Origin: Nostoc commune NIES-4072 | Lineage (GTDB): Bacteria > Cyanobacteriota > Cyanobacteriia > Cyanobacteriales > Nostocaceae | Direction: 5' to 3' | NCBI RefSeq assembly: GCF_003113895.1 | Contig: NZ_BDUD01000005.1 | Coordinates: 1 to 24,461 of the forward strand | DNA: 24,461 nt | Shown: positions 1-6,711 of the stretch, in pieces | How positions within the stretch are numbered: the stretch's first letter is position 1 | Layout of the letters: every line of letters begins with the position of its first letter | The notes under the pieces: model-generated | What the model was told of the DNA's origin: nothing | The model's database searches: none | The model's input: only the letters and a program-made list of their open reading frames with translations | Made by a program: the position numbers and the translations under genes

Positions 1-36
1 GACTTCAATGGTAAACCTATTATTTTTAAGGATTAA
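1..36 (+). CDS. possible 3' end of a truncated upstream gene
   Basis: From base 1 the first frame reads eleven codons (DFNGKPIIFKD) and then TAA at 34-36. The residue mix looks protein-like, and the AAGGAT at its end would serve as ribosome binding site for the small ORF at 39. Only the tail is inside the window, so no function can be given and it may be chance. Confidence 0.3.
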   Translation, partial: DFNGKPIIFKD

Positions 37-38
37 TT

Positions 39-182
39 ATGGGTAAATATTTCATTAATCTAAGTGATTTACTTAATCAATCATAATTAATTTTAAAGCA
101 AATCAAACAGCATCCCGACTACAAAAAGGTAAAATATTCACCAGATTTTACAGTTGCAGACGCGATTGCAGCTTTAGAATAA
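39..182 (+). pseudogene. small hypothetical gene interrupted by an in-frame stop
   Basis: ATG at 39 sits behind AAGGAT. The frame encodes 15 residues (MGKYFINLSDLLNQS), meets TAA at 84-86, and then continues in the same frame for 31 codons of protein-like sequence containing HPDYKKVKYSPDFTVADAIA, to TAA at 180-182. The whole is 48 codons with one internal stop. The simplest reading is a small gene broken by a nonsense mutation; a sequencing error is the alternative. The next gene starts 20 nt downstream, so the two may have been cotranscribed. The family is not recognised. Confidence 0.45.
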
Positions 183-202
183 CTACGAACAGAGATACAA
201 TA

Positions 203-808
203 ATGAAACCAGGGTACATTTATTTAATTCATAGTGTAGGCACATATAGATACAAAATAGGGCTAACTGTAGCACCACGGACACCAGAGGAAAGATTAAA
301 AGAACTGAATAGCCGTCAAAGTCCCTACCCGTTGAAACTCATTCATTATGTGTTTGTTACTGACGTTTATAAAGTAGAGAAAGAAATTCATCAAGCTTGT
401 AAGTCATTTAATGTTTATAGGGAGTGGTTTGAATTTACAAATAACGCATATTTGCAACAAGTTATTCAGTTAATGGAGCGTAGTAATGTAGCGCAAAGAC
501 CAAATAATAATTATCAGGATTACAATCAATATCATCAAAAACTAAGTGTTTCTTTGCCTATAATTCCTAGAGATATTGAACGTGCAAGTCAAGAGAGAGA
601 GGAAATCCCAAAATATTTAATATCCAGACGATATGAACCCCACAATCGGTTGAGACAAGGCATAGTCGGGGAGAAAAACAAGAAGAAGAAAATTAAGAAA
701 AGGGAACCTACTGTTTTAGGTAAAGTTTTCAATAATAATTTTTTATTTTTAGTAGCAATAGTCATTTGTATTATTTTATTTTTATATGTTGTGAGTAGAT
801 TGATTTAA
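203..808 (+). CDS. T5orf172/MUG113-type GIY-YIG domain protein with C-terminal membrane anchor
   Basis: A 201-residue protein. Residues about 4-80 match the pattern of the T5orf172/MUG113 branch of the GIY-YIG superfamily: a GYIYLI opening strand, then YKIGLT, then RLKEL, an E at the start of a helix (EKEIHQA), and a closing REWFEF. Members of this branch are presumed nucleases of unknown target. Residues 80-165 are polar and probably disordered. A lysine-rich stretch (KNKKKKIKKRE) precedes a strong hydrophobic helix at about 178-200, so the protein is probably tail-anchored with its domain in the cytoplasm, which is unusual for a nuclease. The Shine-Dalgarno is weak. The domain call is fairly secure; activity and location are inferred. 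Confidence 0.7.
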   Translation: MKPGYIYLIHSVGTYRYKIGLTVAPRTPEERLKELNSRQSPYPLKLIHYVFVTDVYKVEKEIHQACKSFNVYREWFEFTNNAYLQQVIQLMERSNVAQRPNNNYQDYNQYHQKLSVSLPIIPRDIERASQEREEIPKYLISRRYEPHNRLRQGIVGEKNKKKKIKKREPTVLGKVFNNNFLFLVAIVICIILFLYVVSRLI

Positions 809-833
809 AAGTGCGTGAATGGGATGATACAGC

Positions 834-850
834 AAGGGTTTGAAGCCCTT
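834..850 (+). terminator. weak terminator-like hairpin after the GIY-YIG/T5orf172 gene
   Basis: AAGGG at 834-838 pairs with CCCTT at 846-850, with further T-A pairs inside, and is followed by AAATTTT. It lies 26 nt past the stop of the upstream gene. There is no clean U-tract, so it may be only a partial terminator. Confidence 0.4.
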
Positions 851-911
851 AAATTTTAGAAACTTCAATTGATACAGTTTTATCCCTAAGTTAAATTTTT
901 CGTTTCAACTC

Positions 912-1039
912 TTAGTAGCGGTTACGTCCACCGCCACACCGCCACTGTATCCTCCCCGGTTCCCACCAGATGAACCTCTGTCTTCTCTGGGTTTAGCCTT
1001 ATTCACTCTCAGGTCACGGCCACACGATAACGCTTTCTG
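912..1039 (-). pseudogene. C-terminal fragment of a cyanobacterial RRM RNA-binding protein gene
   Basis: Minus-strand translation gives GRDLRVNKAKPREDRGSSGG and then NRGGYSGG, the characteristic end of the cyanobacterial Rbp family: RNP1-distal RRM strand, KAKPRED, Gly-rich tail. After YSGG the frame is lost. Reading one base over gives GGGRNRY and TAA at 912-914, which is the expected family terminus, so a single-base indel broke the tail. Nothing before ALSCGRD resembles the first two thirds of an RRM; that part is replaced by unrelated sequence with two HIP1 sites. This is a dead remnant, perhaps left by recombination with a chromosomal rbp gene. Confidence 0.75.
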
Positions 1040-1117
1040 AACTGCAAGAGATGCGATCGCCACCATCGAAGCGATCGCCACCGGCTCATGGCGGTTACGC
1101 CATCGCACACTCTTGTT

Positions 1118-1765
1118 TCAAAGTTTGTCCCGGCTTTTCTGCCTTGACATCAATACCTCTATCAAAGCCGCACGATCAGAGTTAAACGACTCTAAAAGTT
1201 GTACTAAAGCTTCTTCTACAATCACTTCTTTATAAGGAGCATGAGCTTTTCCTAGCTCTAACTGGAGTGTAAGGTGCAGTTTGTCTAGCTGATGCAGCAC
1301 CTCTTCACTGATTTGAAATGTAGATTTACGCAATGAAACTTTTTCTACGTTGACTTGTTGACTTGTTAAAAAGTTAGCTTTCTCGCTTGTTGAATTACTG
1401 TTTGGTTGAATGATTGGTGTGCTATCTGGCTGACTTGTTGAAGCGTCAAATGTATATTCACTCTTGGATTGCTGCCTTGTTGACTTGTCAGCTTCTTGAC
1501 TAGTTGACACTTCATCTTGATGACTTGTTGACTTGTCAGATTTTCGACTTGTTAGTAATTTATCTGATTGACTGGTTAACTTGTCAGCTTCTTGACTTTT
1601 TAGTAGTTTATCTGGTTGATTGGTTAACTTGTCAGCTTCTTGACTGGTTGACACTTCATCTTGCTGACTTGTTGACTTGCTAATTTGCTCAAACCCAGCT
1701 AGAACTTTATCGGTCGAGGACAACGGATCATTATCATCATTTAATCTGGCGCGTCGTTTTGTCAT
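1118..1765 (-). CDS. ParB-type partner of ParA with repetitive linker and C-terminal DNA-binding-like segment
   Basis: This gene begins 17 nt after parA on the same strand, so it is probably the centromere-binding partner that stimulates the ParA ATPase. The start chosen is ATG at 1765 (215 residues), because AAGGTGA lies 8 nt before it; a GTG at 1777 is the alternative. Residues about 20-130 are a Ser/Thr/Gln/Asp/Lys-rich repeat built on TSQ, EADK and QPDK/HQDE units and look disordered. The last 70 residues (KSTFQISEEVLHQLDKL, then KEVIVEEALVQLLE) have the strand-helix-helix shape of a ribbon-helix-helix fold. Low-complexity linkers with RHH or HTH ends are known in plasmid ParB-like proteins. 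No classical ParB N-terminal CTPase motif is visible. Confidence 0.6.
   Translation of the reverse strand: MTKRRARLNDDNDPLSSTDKVLAGFEQISKSTSQQDEVSTSQEADKLTNQPDKLLKSQEADKLTSQSDKLLTSRKSDKSTSHQDEVSTSQEADKSTRQQSKSEYTFDASTSQPDSTPIIQPNSNSTSEKANFLTSQQVNVEKVSLRKSTFQISEEVLHQLDKLHLTLQLELGKAHAPYKEVIVEEALVQLLESFNSDRAALIEVLMSRQKSRDKL
1345..1685 (+). repeat. short direct repeats (core GACTTGTT) inside the parB-type gene
   Basis: The plus strand carries roughly a dozen copies of [GA]ACTTG[TC] with common extensions such as TTGACTTGTTGACTTG and GGTTAACTTGTCAGCTTCT. They encode the TSQ/EADK peptide repeats on the other strand. The copy at 1361-1378 matches 2605-2622 upstream of parA at 16 of 18 positions (ACTTGyTAAAAAGTTrG). 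The array may be only a coding repeat, or may also be bound by the partition protein. Confidence 0.6.
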
Positions 1766-1782
1766 CTGTCTTTTCACCTTAA

Positions 1783-2526
1783 TTAGATTGCAGCAATTAA
1801 ATTAGCGATTAACTGGTAAGGCTGCACTAATTTGGGGTCTTTAGCATAGATGTGAATGGGTTCGCCTGCCAGATTTGACTCAGAGAACTTGATTGACTTC
1901 GGAACGGCTTCAAATATCTGAATGTTTTGTAGTCTCTTATTTAAGGAGGCTAAGACATCTTGAGTCATGACCGTATTTTCAGCCATTGTTGGCAATACTC
2001 CCAGTATTTGTAATTGGGGATTAAGACGTTTTTGAACACTTGCAACTGTTTCCAACAGTGCAGCCAGCCCTTTTAAAGCGAAAAATTGACACTGCACTGG
2101 GATAAGAACTGCATCCGCAGCTGCCAAGGCATTAACCGTTAACAGTCCCAAAGAAGGTGGACAGTCAATTAAGATGTGATGGAATTGCTTGAGTACGGGA
2201 GCTAGTCGCTCTTTAAGGATGTAAAAGTTACCTACTTTCATGAGTATCTCCGTTTCTCCCTTAGCTAAGTTGATGTCAGCAGGCAGTAAGCTGAGTCCAA
2301 ATTTAGTAGAAACTACTCCATCGATGACTTCTGCTTTTTCTGTAATTACGTCGTAGCAGCTAATCTGGTCGTCAGCCACTTCCACCCCCAGCCCTGTAGT
2401 GAGATTGCCTTGAGGGTCAAGGTCAACAGCGAGGACAGTATCCTTAAGAGCCAGTAGTCCCCCTAAAGATATAGTGGAGGTAGTTTTAGCTACCCCTCCT
2501 TTTTGATTTGCTAGTGCAATAATCAT
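1783..2526 (-). CDS. parA: ParA-family partition ATPase
   Basis: A 247-residue Walker-type ATPase of plasmid partition. The deviant Walker A is at residues 9-16 (KGGVAKTT, with Ala where Gly is usual and both lysines kept). Walker A' follows at about 34-42 (VDLDPQGN), then Walker B at about 118 (LIDCPPSLG), and the QCQFFALKGL helix and SNLAGEPI C-terminal motif of the Soj/ParA group. It has no N-terminal HTH, so it is the short (type Ib-like) form and would not itself bind its operator; repression would come from the partner gene just downstream. It should bind nucleoid DNA non-specifically in the ATP state. The upstream repeats at 2563-2653 are the likely centromere and control region. Confidence 0.93.
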   Translation of the reverse strand: MIIALANQKGGVAKTTSTISLGGLLALKDTVLAVDLDPQGNLTTGLGVEVADDQISCYDVITEKAEVIDGVVSTKFGLSLLPADINLAKGETEILMKVGNFYILKERLAPVLKQFHHILIDCPPSLGLLTVNALAAADAVLIPVQCQFFALKGLAALLETVASVQKRLNPQLQILGVLPTMAENTVMTQDVLASLNKRLQNIQIFEAVPKSIKFSESNLAGEPIHIYAKDPKLVQPYQLIANLIAAI

Positions 2527-2562
2527 TGAATTTTAGGCCAAACATTTTGCCTATGAGCTTAC

Positions 2563-2653
2563 TGGCAAGTCATTAATATAGCAAGTTAGGTTTACAACCA
2601 GGCAACTTGCTAAAAAGTTGGGTTGTCAACCAGCTAACTTGTTGGCAAGTTAG
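2563..2653. promoter_or_regulatory. candidate parS/operator: repeats of GCAAGTTAG upstream of parA
   Basis: The core GCAAGTTAG or its complement occurs at 2581-2589, 2604-2610 (partial), 2633-2641 and 2645-2653, with a degenerate copy at 2565-2571. The last two form a perfect inverted repeat: CTAACTTG (2634-2641), 4-nt spacer, CAAGTTAG (2646-2653). A second, weaker dyad AACTT/AAGTT lies at 2604-2619. The cluster lies between divergent parA and the gene at 2737, where partition centromeres that also autoregulate par operons are commonly found. Confidence 0.6.
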
Positions 2654-2736
2654 AAAGTTATGCTCCTGCCCTGTATGCTAGATGTAGAAGTGTTAAAAAA
2701 GACTTCAGAGTAAATCTTGTCTTGAGGTGACAGGAT

Positions 2737-3342
2737 ATGGATGAAGTTGTAAAAAAAGTAGCTGCATTGGGTTTGCCTGGAGTAATTTTGGTAATCACAA
2801 TAGCAACAACAGGGTTGACAGGTGCTGCTGCTATCATCGCAGCTTTAGCCTTTCTGGGTGGGCCTGCGGGTATGCTGGGTGGAATTGCTATTTTGGGACT
2901 GACAAGTTTGATTAGCAATGCACTGGCGAAAGTAATTCTGGAAAGTTTCTTAATAAGTATTTATAGCCAGAGACGGCAGACTGAACCACATACAAAGCTT
3001 CTTAAAGAAATTGATTTTTTGCTATTGTTTGACCTGAACCTCAAAGAAAGGCTCAAAGCTACAGTAAAAACTTATACAGTAAATATCGCTAAAGAGGTAA
3101 TGGTTATTTTAGAGAATGTCCCAGGTATGACTCGCGCACACCATAGAGATTTTATAAGTTCTCATCCAATTATGAGGCTTAGGGATGGAACAGTAGTGAG
3201 AACATGGAAAAACCCTGTTGGTGTTGACCATGTTTTTTTAGGTGATCGCAATGACAGAATGATTTACGGCGGGTTTGTTGGTTGGATTCACAGTGAAGGT
3301 TTACAACAGGCGTTAACTCGTATTAGAAGAGACTTTACTTAA
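2737..3342 (+). CDS. hypothetical protein with Gly/Ala-rich hydrophobic N-terminal module
   Basis: A 201-residue protein. ATG 2737 is preceded by GAGGTGA at 6 nt. Residues about 10-70 form one long Gly/Ala/Ile-rich hydrophobic block (GLPGVILVITIATTGLTGAA, then LGGPAGMLGGIAILGL), enough for two or three membrane-inserting helices. A charged helical segment follows (70-115), then a soluble tail with DFISSHPIMRLRDGTVVRTW and HVFLGDRNDRMIYGGFVGW. To my recollection the N-terminal block recurs in cyanobacterial proteins fused to different C-terminal domains, where it might act as a membrane-acting or effector-associated module; that is inference. The gene stands alone between the par locus and the DUF4365 pair. 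The C-terminal part is not recognised. Confidence 0.6.
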   Translation: MDEVVKKVAALGLPGVILVITIATTGLTGAAAIIAALAFLGGPAGMLGGIAILGLTSLISNALAKVILESFLISIYSQRRQTEPHTKLLKEIDFLLLFDLNLKERLKATVKTYTVNIAKEVMVILENVPGMTRAHHRDFISSHPIMRLRDGTVVRTWKNPVGVDHVFLGDRNDRMIYGGFVGWIHSEGLQQALTRIRRDFT

Positions 3343-3420
3343 GGAGCATTAATTAGTAACGCGTGGTCAGAAAAAAACCGAACCGAAAAACAACGGAGCG
3401 AAATTAAATTTTAAGCAAAC

Positions 3421-3444
3421 GCTTATTCGCAGATGCGAATAAGC
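3421..3444. promoter_or_regulatory. perfect 10-bp inverted repeat before the DUF4365 gene
   Basis: GCTTATTCGC at 3421-3430 and GCGAATAAGC at 3435-3444 are exact complements with a 4-nt loop. The repeat ends 15 nt before ATG 3460 and has no U-tract. It suits an operator or a leader hairpin hiding the ribosome site better than a terminator; no Shine-Dalgarno is visible between hairpin and start. Confidence 0.6.
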
Positions 3445-3459
3445 CGTGGGATTATATAA

Positions 3460-3996
3460 ATGCAGCCTGGACGTATTTATCATGGCCCCCAATTATTAGT
3501 GGACATCAACCAACAGAAAGAACAATTTAGCAACGCATATCTCCAAGCCATCACCAGTGTTGCAGGTTATTCTCTCTACAAACCAGCCGTAGACGACGAC
3601 AGCGTAGACTGGGGAATAGCAGCCACAGGTCTTATGGGGCGCATCCGTGCGCCTCGCTTAGAATTGCAGCTAAAATCAACATCAAGGGATGTCCTCAACG
3701 ATAACGCTATCCGCTACTCTCTCAAACTGAAAAACTACAATGATTTACGAATGGTTGACTTTGCCGTTCCTAGAATCTTAATTGTAGTTTTACTTCCCGA
3801 CAACTTAAGCGAGTGGGTGCAACAATCAGAAGAAGAACTTTGTATGAGGTATTGTGGCTATTGGTTATCGCTCTTCGTCATGCCCGAAACACGAAACACA
3901 TCGACTGTAACTGTCACCATGCCAAGAAATAATCAATTTACAGTCGCTGCTCTCCAGTCAATTATGCAAGGTATCGGTCAAGGAGTACAACCATGA
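3460..3996 (+). CDS. DUF4365 domain protein, predicted nuclease-like
   Basis: A 178-residue protein that fits DUF4365. It has an N-terminal helix ending QQKEQFSNAYLQAI, then VAGYSLYKPAVDDDSVDWGI, then RAPRLELQLKSTSR. The acidic DDDSVD followed by a strand carrying QLK has the spacing of a PD-(D/E)xK-type core, and DUF4365 is usually considered related to that nuclease fold; catalysis is not proven. Later parts (DFAVPRILIVVLLPD, LSLFVMPETRNTSTVTVTMP) are also family-like. The next gene overlaps by 4 nt (ATGA), so the two are translationally coupled. A perfect hairpin lies 15 nt upstream of the start. The protein may belong to a defence or DNA-processing cassette, which is inferred from the fold only. 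Confidence 0.75.
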   Translation: MQPGRIYHGPQLLVDINQQKEQFSNAYLQAITSVAGYSLYKPAVDDDSVDWGIAATGLMGRIRAPRLELQLKSTSRDVLNDNAIRYSLKLKNYNDLRMVDFAVPRILIVVLLPDNLSEWVQQSEEELCMRYCGYWLSLFVMPETRNTSTVTVTMPRNNQFTVAALQSIMQGIGQGVQP

Positions 3997-4529
3997 AAGT
4001 TACTGTGCAAGATGCGGAAATTATCAAAAATATAGAACTACAACAACTGAGAGAGTATTTACAATCTCACGGTTGGCACGAAGACAGACCTTTTCTTGAT
4101 AATGCCACAATCTGGCACAAGGAAGCACAAAAAGGAGAATTTGAAATCTTACTACCAAGCACAAAAAATTTAGGAGATTATCTTCCGAGAGTTCGTGAAC
4201 TTATCGAAACAATAGCAGATTCCGAAAATCTTTCTTACCTCGAAATTTTAAATGAATTTATTAAAAATTATCCTCATTTAAAAATTCAAGGCTTTGTCAC
4301 GCAAATTGCAACTCCTAACGCAGATAGATTAAGTGGCGAAGTTACCATTGTTTGTCCAGTTTTTGAGAAATTACGCCAAATCAAAATTGAACTGCTCGAC
4401 CATGATTATATTTTGGCAATAAAATCTTATCAAGAACGCTTACCTGTAAGATGTACGGGTGATTTAGTTAAAGAAAATAATATTTTTATTTTGAAAAATC
4501 CACAAGAATTTCAAATTGAAAATATTTGA
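3993..4529 (+). CDS. conserved hypothetical partner of the DUF4365 protein
   Basis: A 178-residue soluble protein with no membrane segment or signal peptide. The start is well supported: AAGGAG lies 8 nt upstream and the ATG overlaps the DUF4365 stop. The N-terminal half reads LQQLREYLQSHGWHEDRPF, then ATIWHKEAQKGEFEILLPS and LGDYLPRVRELIETIADSEN. This resembles a cyanobacterial family I recall as being encoded next to DUF4365 genes, but I cannot name it. The C-terminal half is beta-rich (SGEVTIVCPVFEKLRQIKIE, YQERLPVRCTGDLV) and could be an interaction or binding module. Tight coupling suggests the two proteins act as a complex. Confidence 0.65.
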   Translation: MKVTVQDAEIIKNIELQQLREYLQSHGWHEDRPFLDNATIWHKEAQKGEFEILLPSTKNLGDYLPRVRELIETIADSENLSYLEILNEFIKNYPHLKIQGFVTQIATPNADRLSGEVTIVCPVFEKLRQIKIELLDHDYILAIKSYQERLPVRCTGDLVKENNIFILKNPQEFQIENI

Positions 4530-4648
4530 ATACCATTCCCTTGCAATCGTGACTTAGTAAATAGAGACAATCCGCCGTAATGTCACAATTGATTGGACTG
4601 TAAAAGAGAGTTTCAAAGCGAATCTGCTCAACCTCAAGGAGCAAAACC

Positions 4649-4861
4649 ATGCCATTTGACATCAATCAACTCAATAATCTCGACTACGACGAAGCTGAAC
4701 CCCTTCTTGCCGACTACATAGATGGTGTAGTCGAGCAATTCGCCAAGTCTCCTGAAGGAGAAGCTTATGCCCAAGAACACCCTGAGTTCGGTGGATGGAT
4801 TGCCACTTTCAAAAGACTTGTCCTACATCTACGAAGGATTCACCCTGCCCAAGATGACTAA
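4649..4861 (+). CDS. N-terminal part of a conserved hypothetical, frameshifted
   Basis: ATG 4649 has AAGGAG 7 nt upstream. The 70-residue product begins MPFDINQLNNLDYDEAEPLL and stays family-like through YAQEHPEFGGWIATFK. It then switches to RLVLHLRRIHPAQDD, which looks like out-of-frame translation. Removing one A from the AAAA run at 4811-4814 would continue FK directly into DLSYIYEGFTLPKM of the next frame. The original gene was therefore probably a single ORF of about 235 codons (4649-5354). Function unknown; the acidic, DY-rich start is soluble. The region upstream (4530-4648) holds no gene and probably carries its promoter. Confidence 0.6.
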   Translation: MPFDINQLNNLDYDEAEPLLADYIDGVVEQFAKSPEGEAYAQEHPEFGGWIATFKRLVLHLRRIHPAQDD

Positions 4862-5354
4862 GGCAGACGCACAAATCGTTATGGAACATATTCTTCCGCG
4901 CAAGCTCACGCTGATGCACAGATCAGAAGCAGAGGATGCCATTTCAGAACTGGTCGCCTTTTGGAACTTCTTGAAGCGGGAGTATAACTTTCGTAGTGCC
5001 GGGGCAATCGCAACCTACCTTGCCAAAATCGAAGGCAAGTTCACAGACTGGATGTTTGATCCTGCGAAAGGGGGTATGGCAAAAAGTTTTATTACGAGTG
5101 GGATGCAAGCCGGGTTTGACATGACGAGCGAAGAAGGGATAGCAGCCTTTCAAAAAGCTTATAACCAGCAAATCCTAAGAGAAGAACCAAACAACTCTTT
5201 TCTTCAGCAATTAGGCAGTCTGTTCACCGGCTCAGAAAGAGAAGCACAGGAAACTGTGTCTAGCTCCAAATCCTCTAAAGAAAAACCGAAGACCAACACA
5301 AAAGGATTTGATTCACTAGATAAAGGCAAGAAATCTAAGGGCAAGAAAAGGTAA
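4767..5354 (+). CDS. main part of the frameshifted conserved hypothetical, Lys-rich tail
   Basis: This frame continues the gene begun at 4649. It has its own ATG at 4767 with AAGGAG 6 nt upstream, so it might still be translated. However, its first 18 residues (MPKNTLSSVDGLPLSKDL) overlap the conserved N-terminal frame and look non-native; the family-like sequence begins at LSYIYEGFTLPKMTKADAQ. The middle is helical (FWNFLKREYNFRSAGAIATY, then MFDPAKGGMAKSFI and GMQAGFDMTSEEGIAAF). The tail from about residue 155 is Ser/Lys-rich and disordered, ending GKKSKGKKR, which could bind nucleic acid. Family recognised only as a recurrent cyanobacterial hypothetical. Confidence 0.65.
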   Translation: MPKNTLSSVDGLPLSKDLSYIYEGFTLPKMTKADAQIVMEHILPRKLTLMHRSEAEDAISELVAFWNFLKREYNFRSAGAIATYLAKIEGKFTDWMFDPAKGGMAKSFITSGMQAGFDMTSEEGIAAFQKAYNQQILREEPNNSFLQQLGSLFTGSEREAQETVSSSKSSKEKPKTNTKGFDSLDKGKKSKGKKR

Positions 5355-5402
5355 TTAATCTGAAGTTAACACCATACTTTCAACCTCATCTTTAGGTCTT
5401 TT

Positions 5403-6395
5403 TTAAATCAATTCTGATATTGAGTCACTCATCTGCTTTTGCAAACGCTGGCGGTTATCATCATATTTCAATACCGTCTGCACTTGGGCGTGCCTGCTGA
5501 AGCGTTGGGTAGCACGGTAGTTCCCATTATTCAGATCCAATACTGTAGTAATCGCACTATGGCGGACACGATGCGGTGACATCTTCTTAGTAATTCCGGC
5601 TTGCTTGCATAGCCCATCTACCAGTCGCCTGATTGCCTCCCCGGTTAATCTCGCTCCATTCTTGTGGTAAGCCAGCACAGTAAAAAGCGGGTCATCGCCA
5701 CGTTTTTTCTTACTGGCTTTTATCCAACTGGCTAGAGCCTCGGCGGTTTTGTCCGATAGGTCAAGAATTTCTTTCTGGCTACCCTTACCTTTACCCAGAA
5801 TAAAGAGCGTTTTCTCCTTGGCGTTAAAGTCACGCACATTCAAATTAACTATCTCATTCCGACGCAAGCCATTATCCCAAAGTAACCGCATAATGGCATA
5901 ATCGCGCTTGCCCTTAAGGGTACTGCGGTCAACCAACGCTATAACTAAAGCATAGTCCTCGGCTGGAATGCCCATTGTGTCACGGTAGGTTTCAACCTTC
6001 TCACCTTTGACATCATCCAGGGAGAAATTGCACACTCCCAGCCGTCGCCCCATCTCAACCATTGACTTGATAGCACTAAGGCGACGATTCACCGTAGCTT
6101 CAGCCAATTTTTTCTTAATCAGGTGCGCCTTGTACTTCAAAACCACAGCGACGGCATGACGTTGTTCCAGGTGAAGGAATTCCAAAACCAAATCCCGGCT
6201 GGGTTCTTTCTTAACGACAAACAGGAAGAAATCTTTCAAATCTTTTTGGTATTCGCGCTTGGTGTTGGGCGATCGCTTATCCCCAATCAGCTGCTGAATT
6301 ACATCAGGATCATTCTCTAAGGAAAAGTCCTCACCGATCGCCAAGGAGAGTGAGTTTTCTAGAACACTAAGATTTTCCGGGTGGATCGGTGTCAT
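5403..6395 (-). CDS. tyrosine recombinase/integrase (XerC/D-like)
   Basis: A 330-residue phage-integrase-family protein. An N-terminal SAM-like core-binding domain (residues about 38-130: SPNTKREYQKDLKDFF, ATVNRRLSAIK) is followed by a complete catalytic domain: Arg178 in GLRRNE, a lysine in the GKGKGSQKE beta-hairpin, His275 and Arg278 in SPHRVRHS, His302 in SRHA, and nucleophile Tyr311 in VLKYDD. All catalytic residues are present, so it should be active in strand exchange, perhaps plasmid dimer resolution or integration. The 35-40 residue N-terminal extension is acidic. ATG 6395 has no clear Shine-Dalgarno; instead one arm of a perfect 16-bp inverted repeat sits 8 nt upstream of it and the other arm lies in codons 33-38. 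It converges with the gene at 5354. Confidence 0.92.
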   Translation of the reverse strand: MTPIHPENLSVLENSLSLAIGEDFSLENDPDVIQQLIGDKRSPNTKREYQKDLKDFFLFVVKKEPSRDLVLEFLHLEQRHAVAVVLKYKAHLIKKKLAEATVNRRLSAIKSMVEMGRRLGVCNFSLDDVKGEKVETYRDTMGIPAEDYALVIALVDRSTLKGKRDYAIMRLLWDNGLRRNEIVNLNVRDFNAKEKTLFILGKGKGSQKEILDLSDKTAEALASWIKASKKKRGDDPLFTVLAYHKNGARLTGEAIRRLVDGLCKQAGITKKMSPHRVRHSAITTVLDLNNGNYRATQRFSRHAQVQTVLKYDDNRQRLQKQMSDSISELI

Positions 6396-6418
6396 TGGTT
6401 AGTCAGCAGCTGATTGGG
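6282..6418. repeat. 16-bp perfect inverted repeats flanking the recombinase start
   Basis: CCCAATCAGCTGCTGA at 6282-6297 and its exact complement TCAGCAGCTGATTGGG at 6403-6418. Each arm contains the palindrome CAGCTG. The 105-bp interval holds the start codon and first 32 codons of the recombinase. Possible recombinase binding or crossover sites, or an autoregulatory operator pair. Confidence 0.7.
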
Positions 6419-6711
6419 CAGCGTCAGTTTAATATTCGATCTACATCTTAGTTGTAAAAGGCGTGTTTATTATTCTAAGTGGTGTGAAAACATCTATTGT
6501 CGCACTATTGCTTGAAGCAGCTGTGGGTGGGGTTGGGGAGTTATTGTCAGTTGATTGACAATTCCAGAGGGCGATGAAAAGAAATTTAATCCTTTTCAAG
6601 TGTAAGCACGGACGATCTCTGTACGTGATTTGACGGTAAATGAACAGAGAGTTGACTATAACGAACACCATCATCCATCTTTCGGGGTTAGGGTGTAAGA
6701 ACGCGTGTTGA

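Noticed and set aside
1345..1685. CRISPR array
   Set aside because: Repeats are short, irregular and inside a coding frame; no uniform spacers.
2658..2918. 86-codon minus-strand frame opposite the 2737 gene
   Set aside because: Antisense of the Gly/Ala-rich coding sequence; Pro/Ala-rich shadow typical of the opposite strand.
6441..6674. 77-codon minus-strand open frame after the recombinase
   Set aside because: Composition is irregular, there is no ribosome site and the plus strand is equally open over part of it; treated as non-coding.
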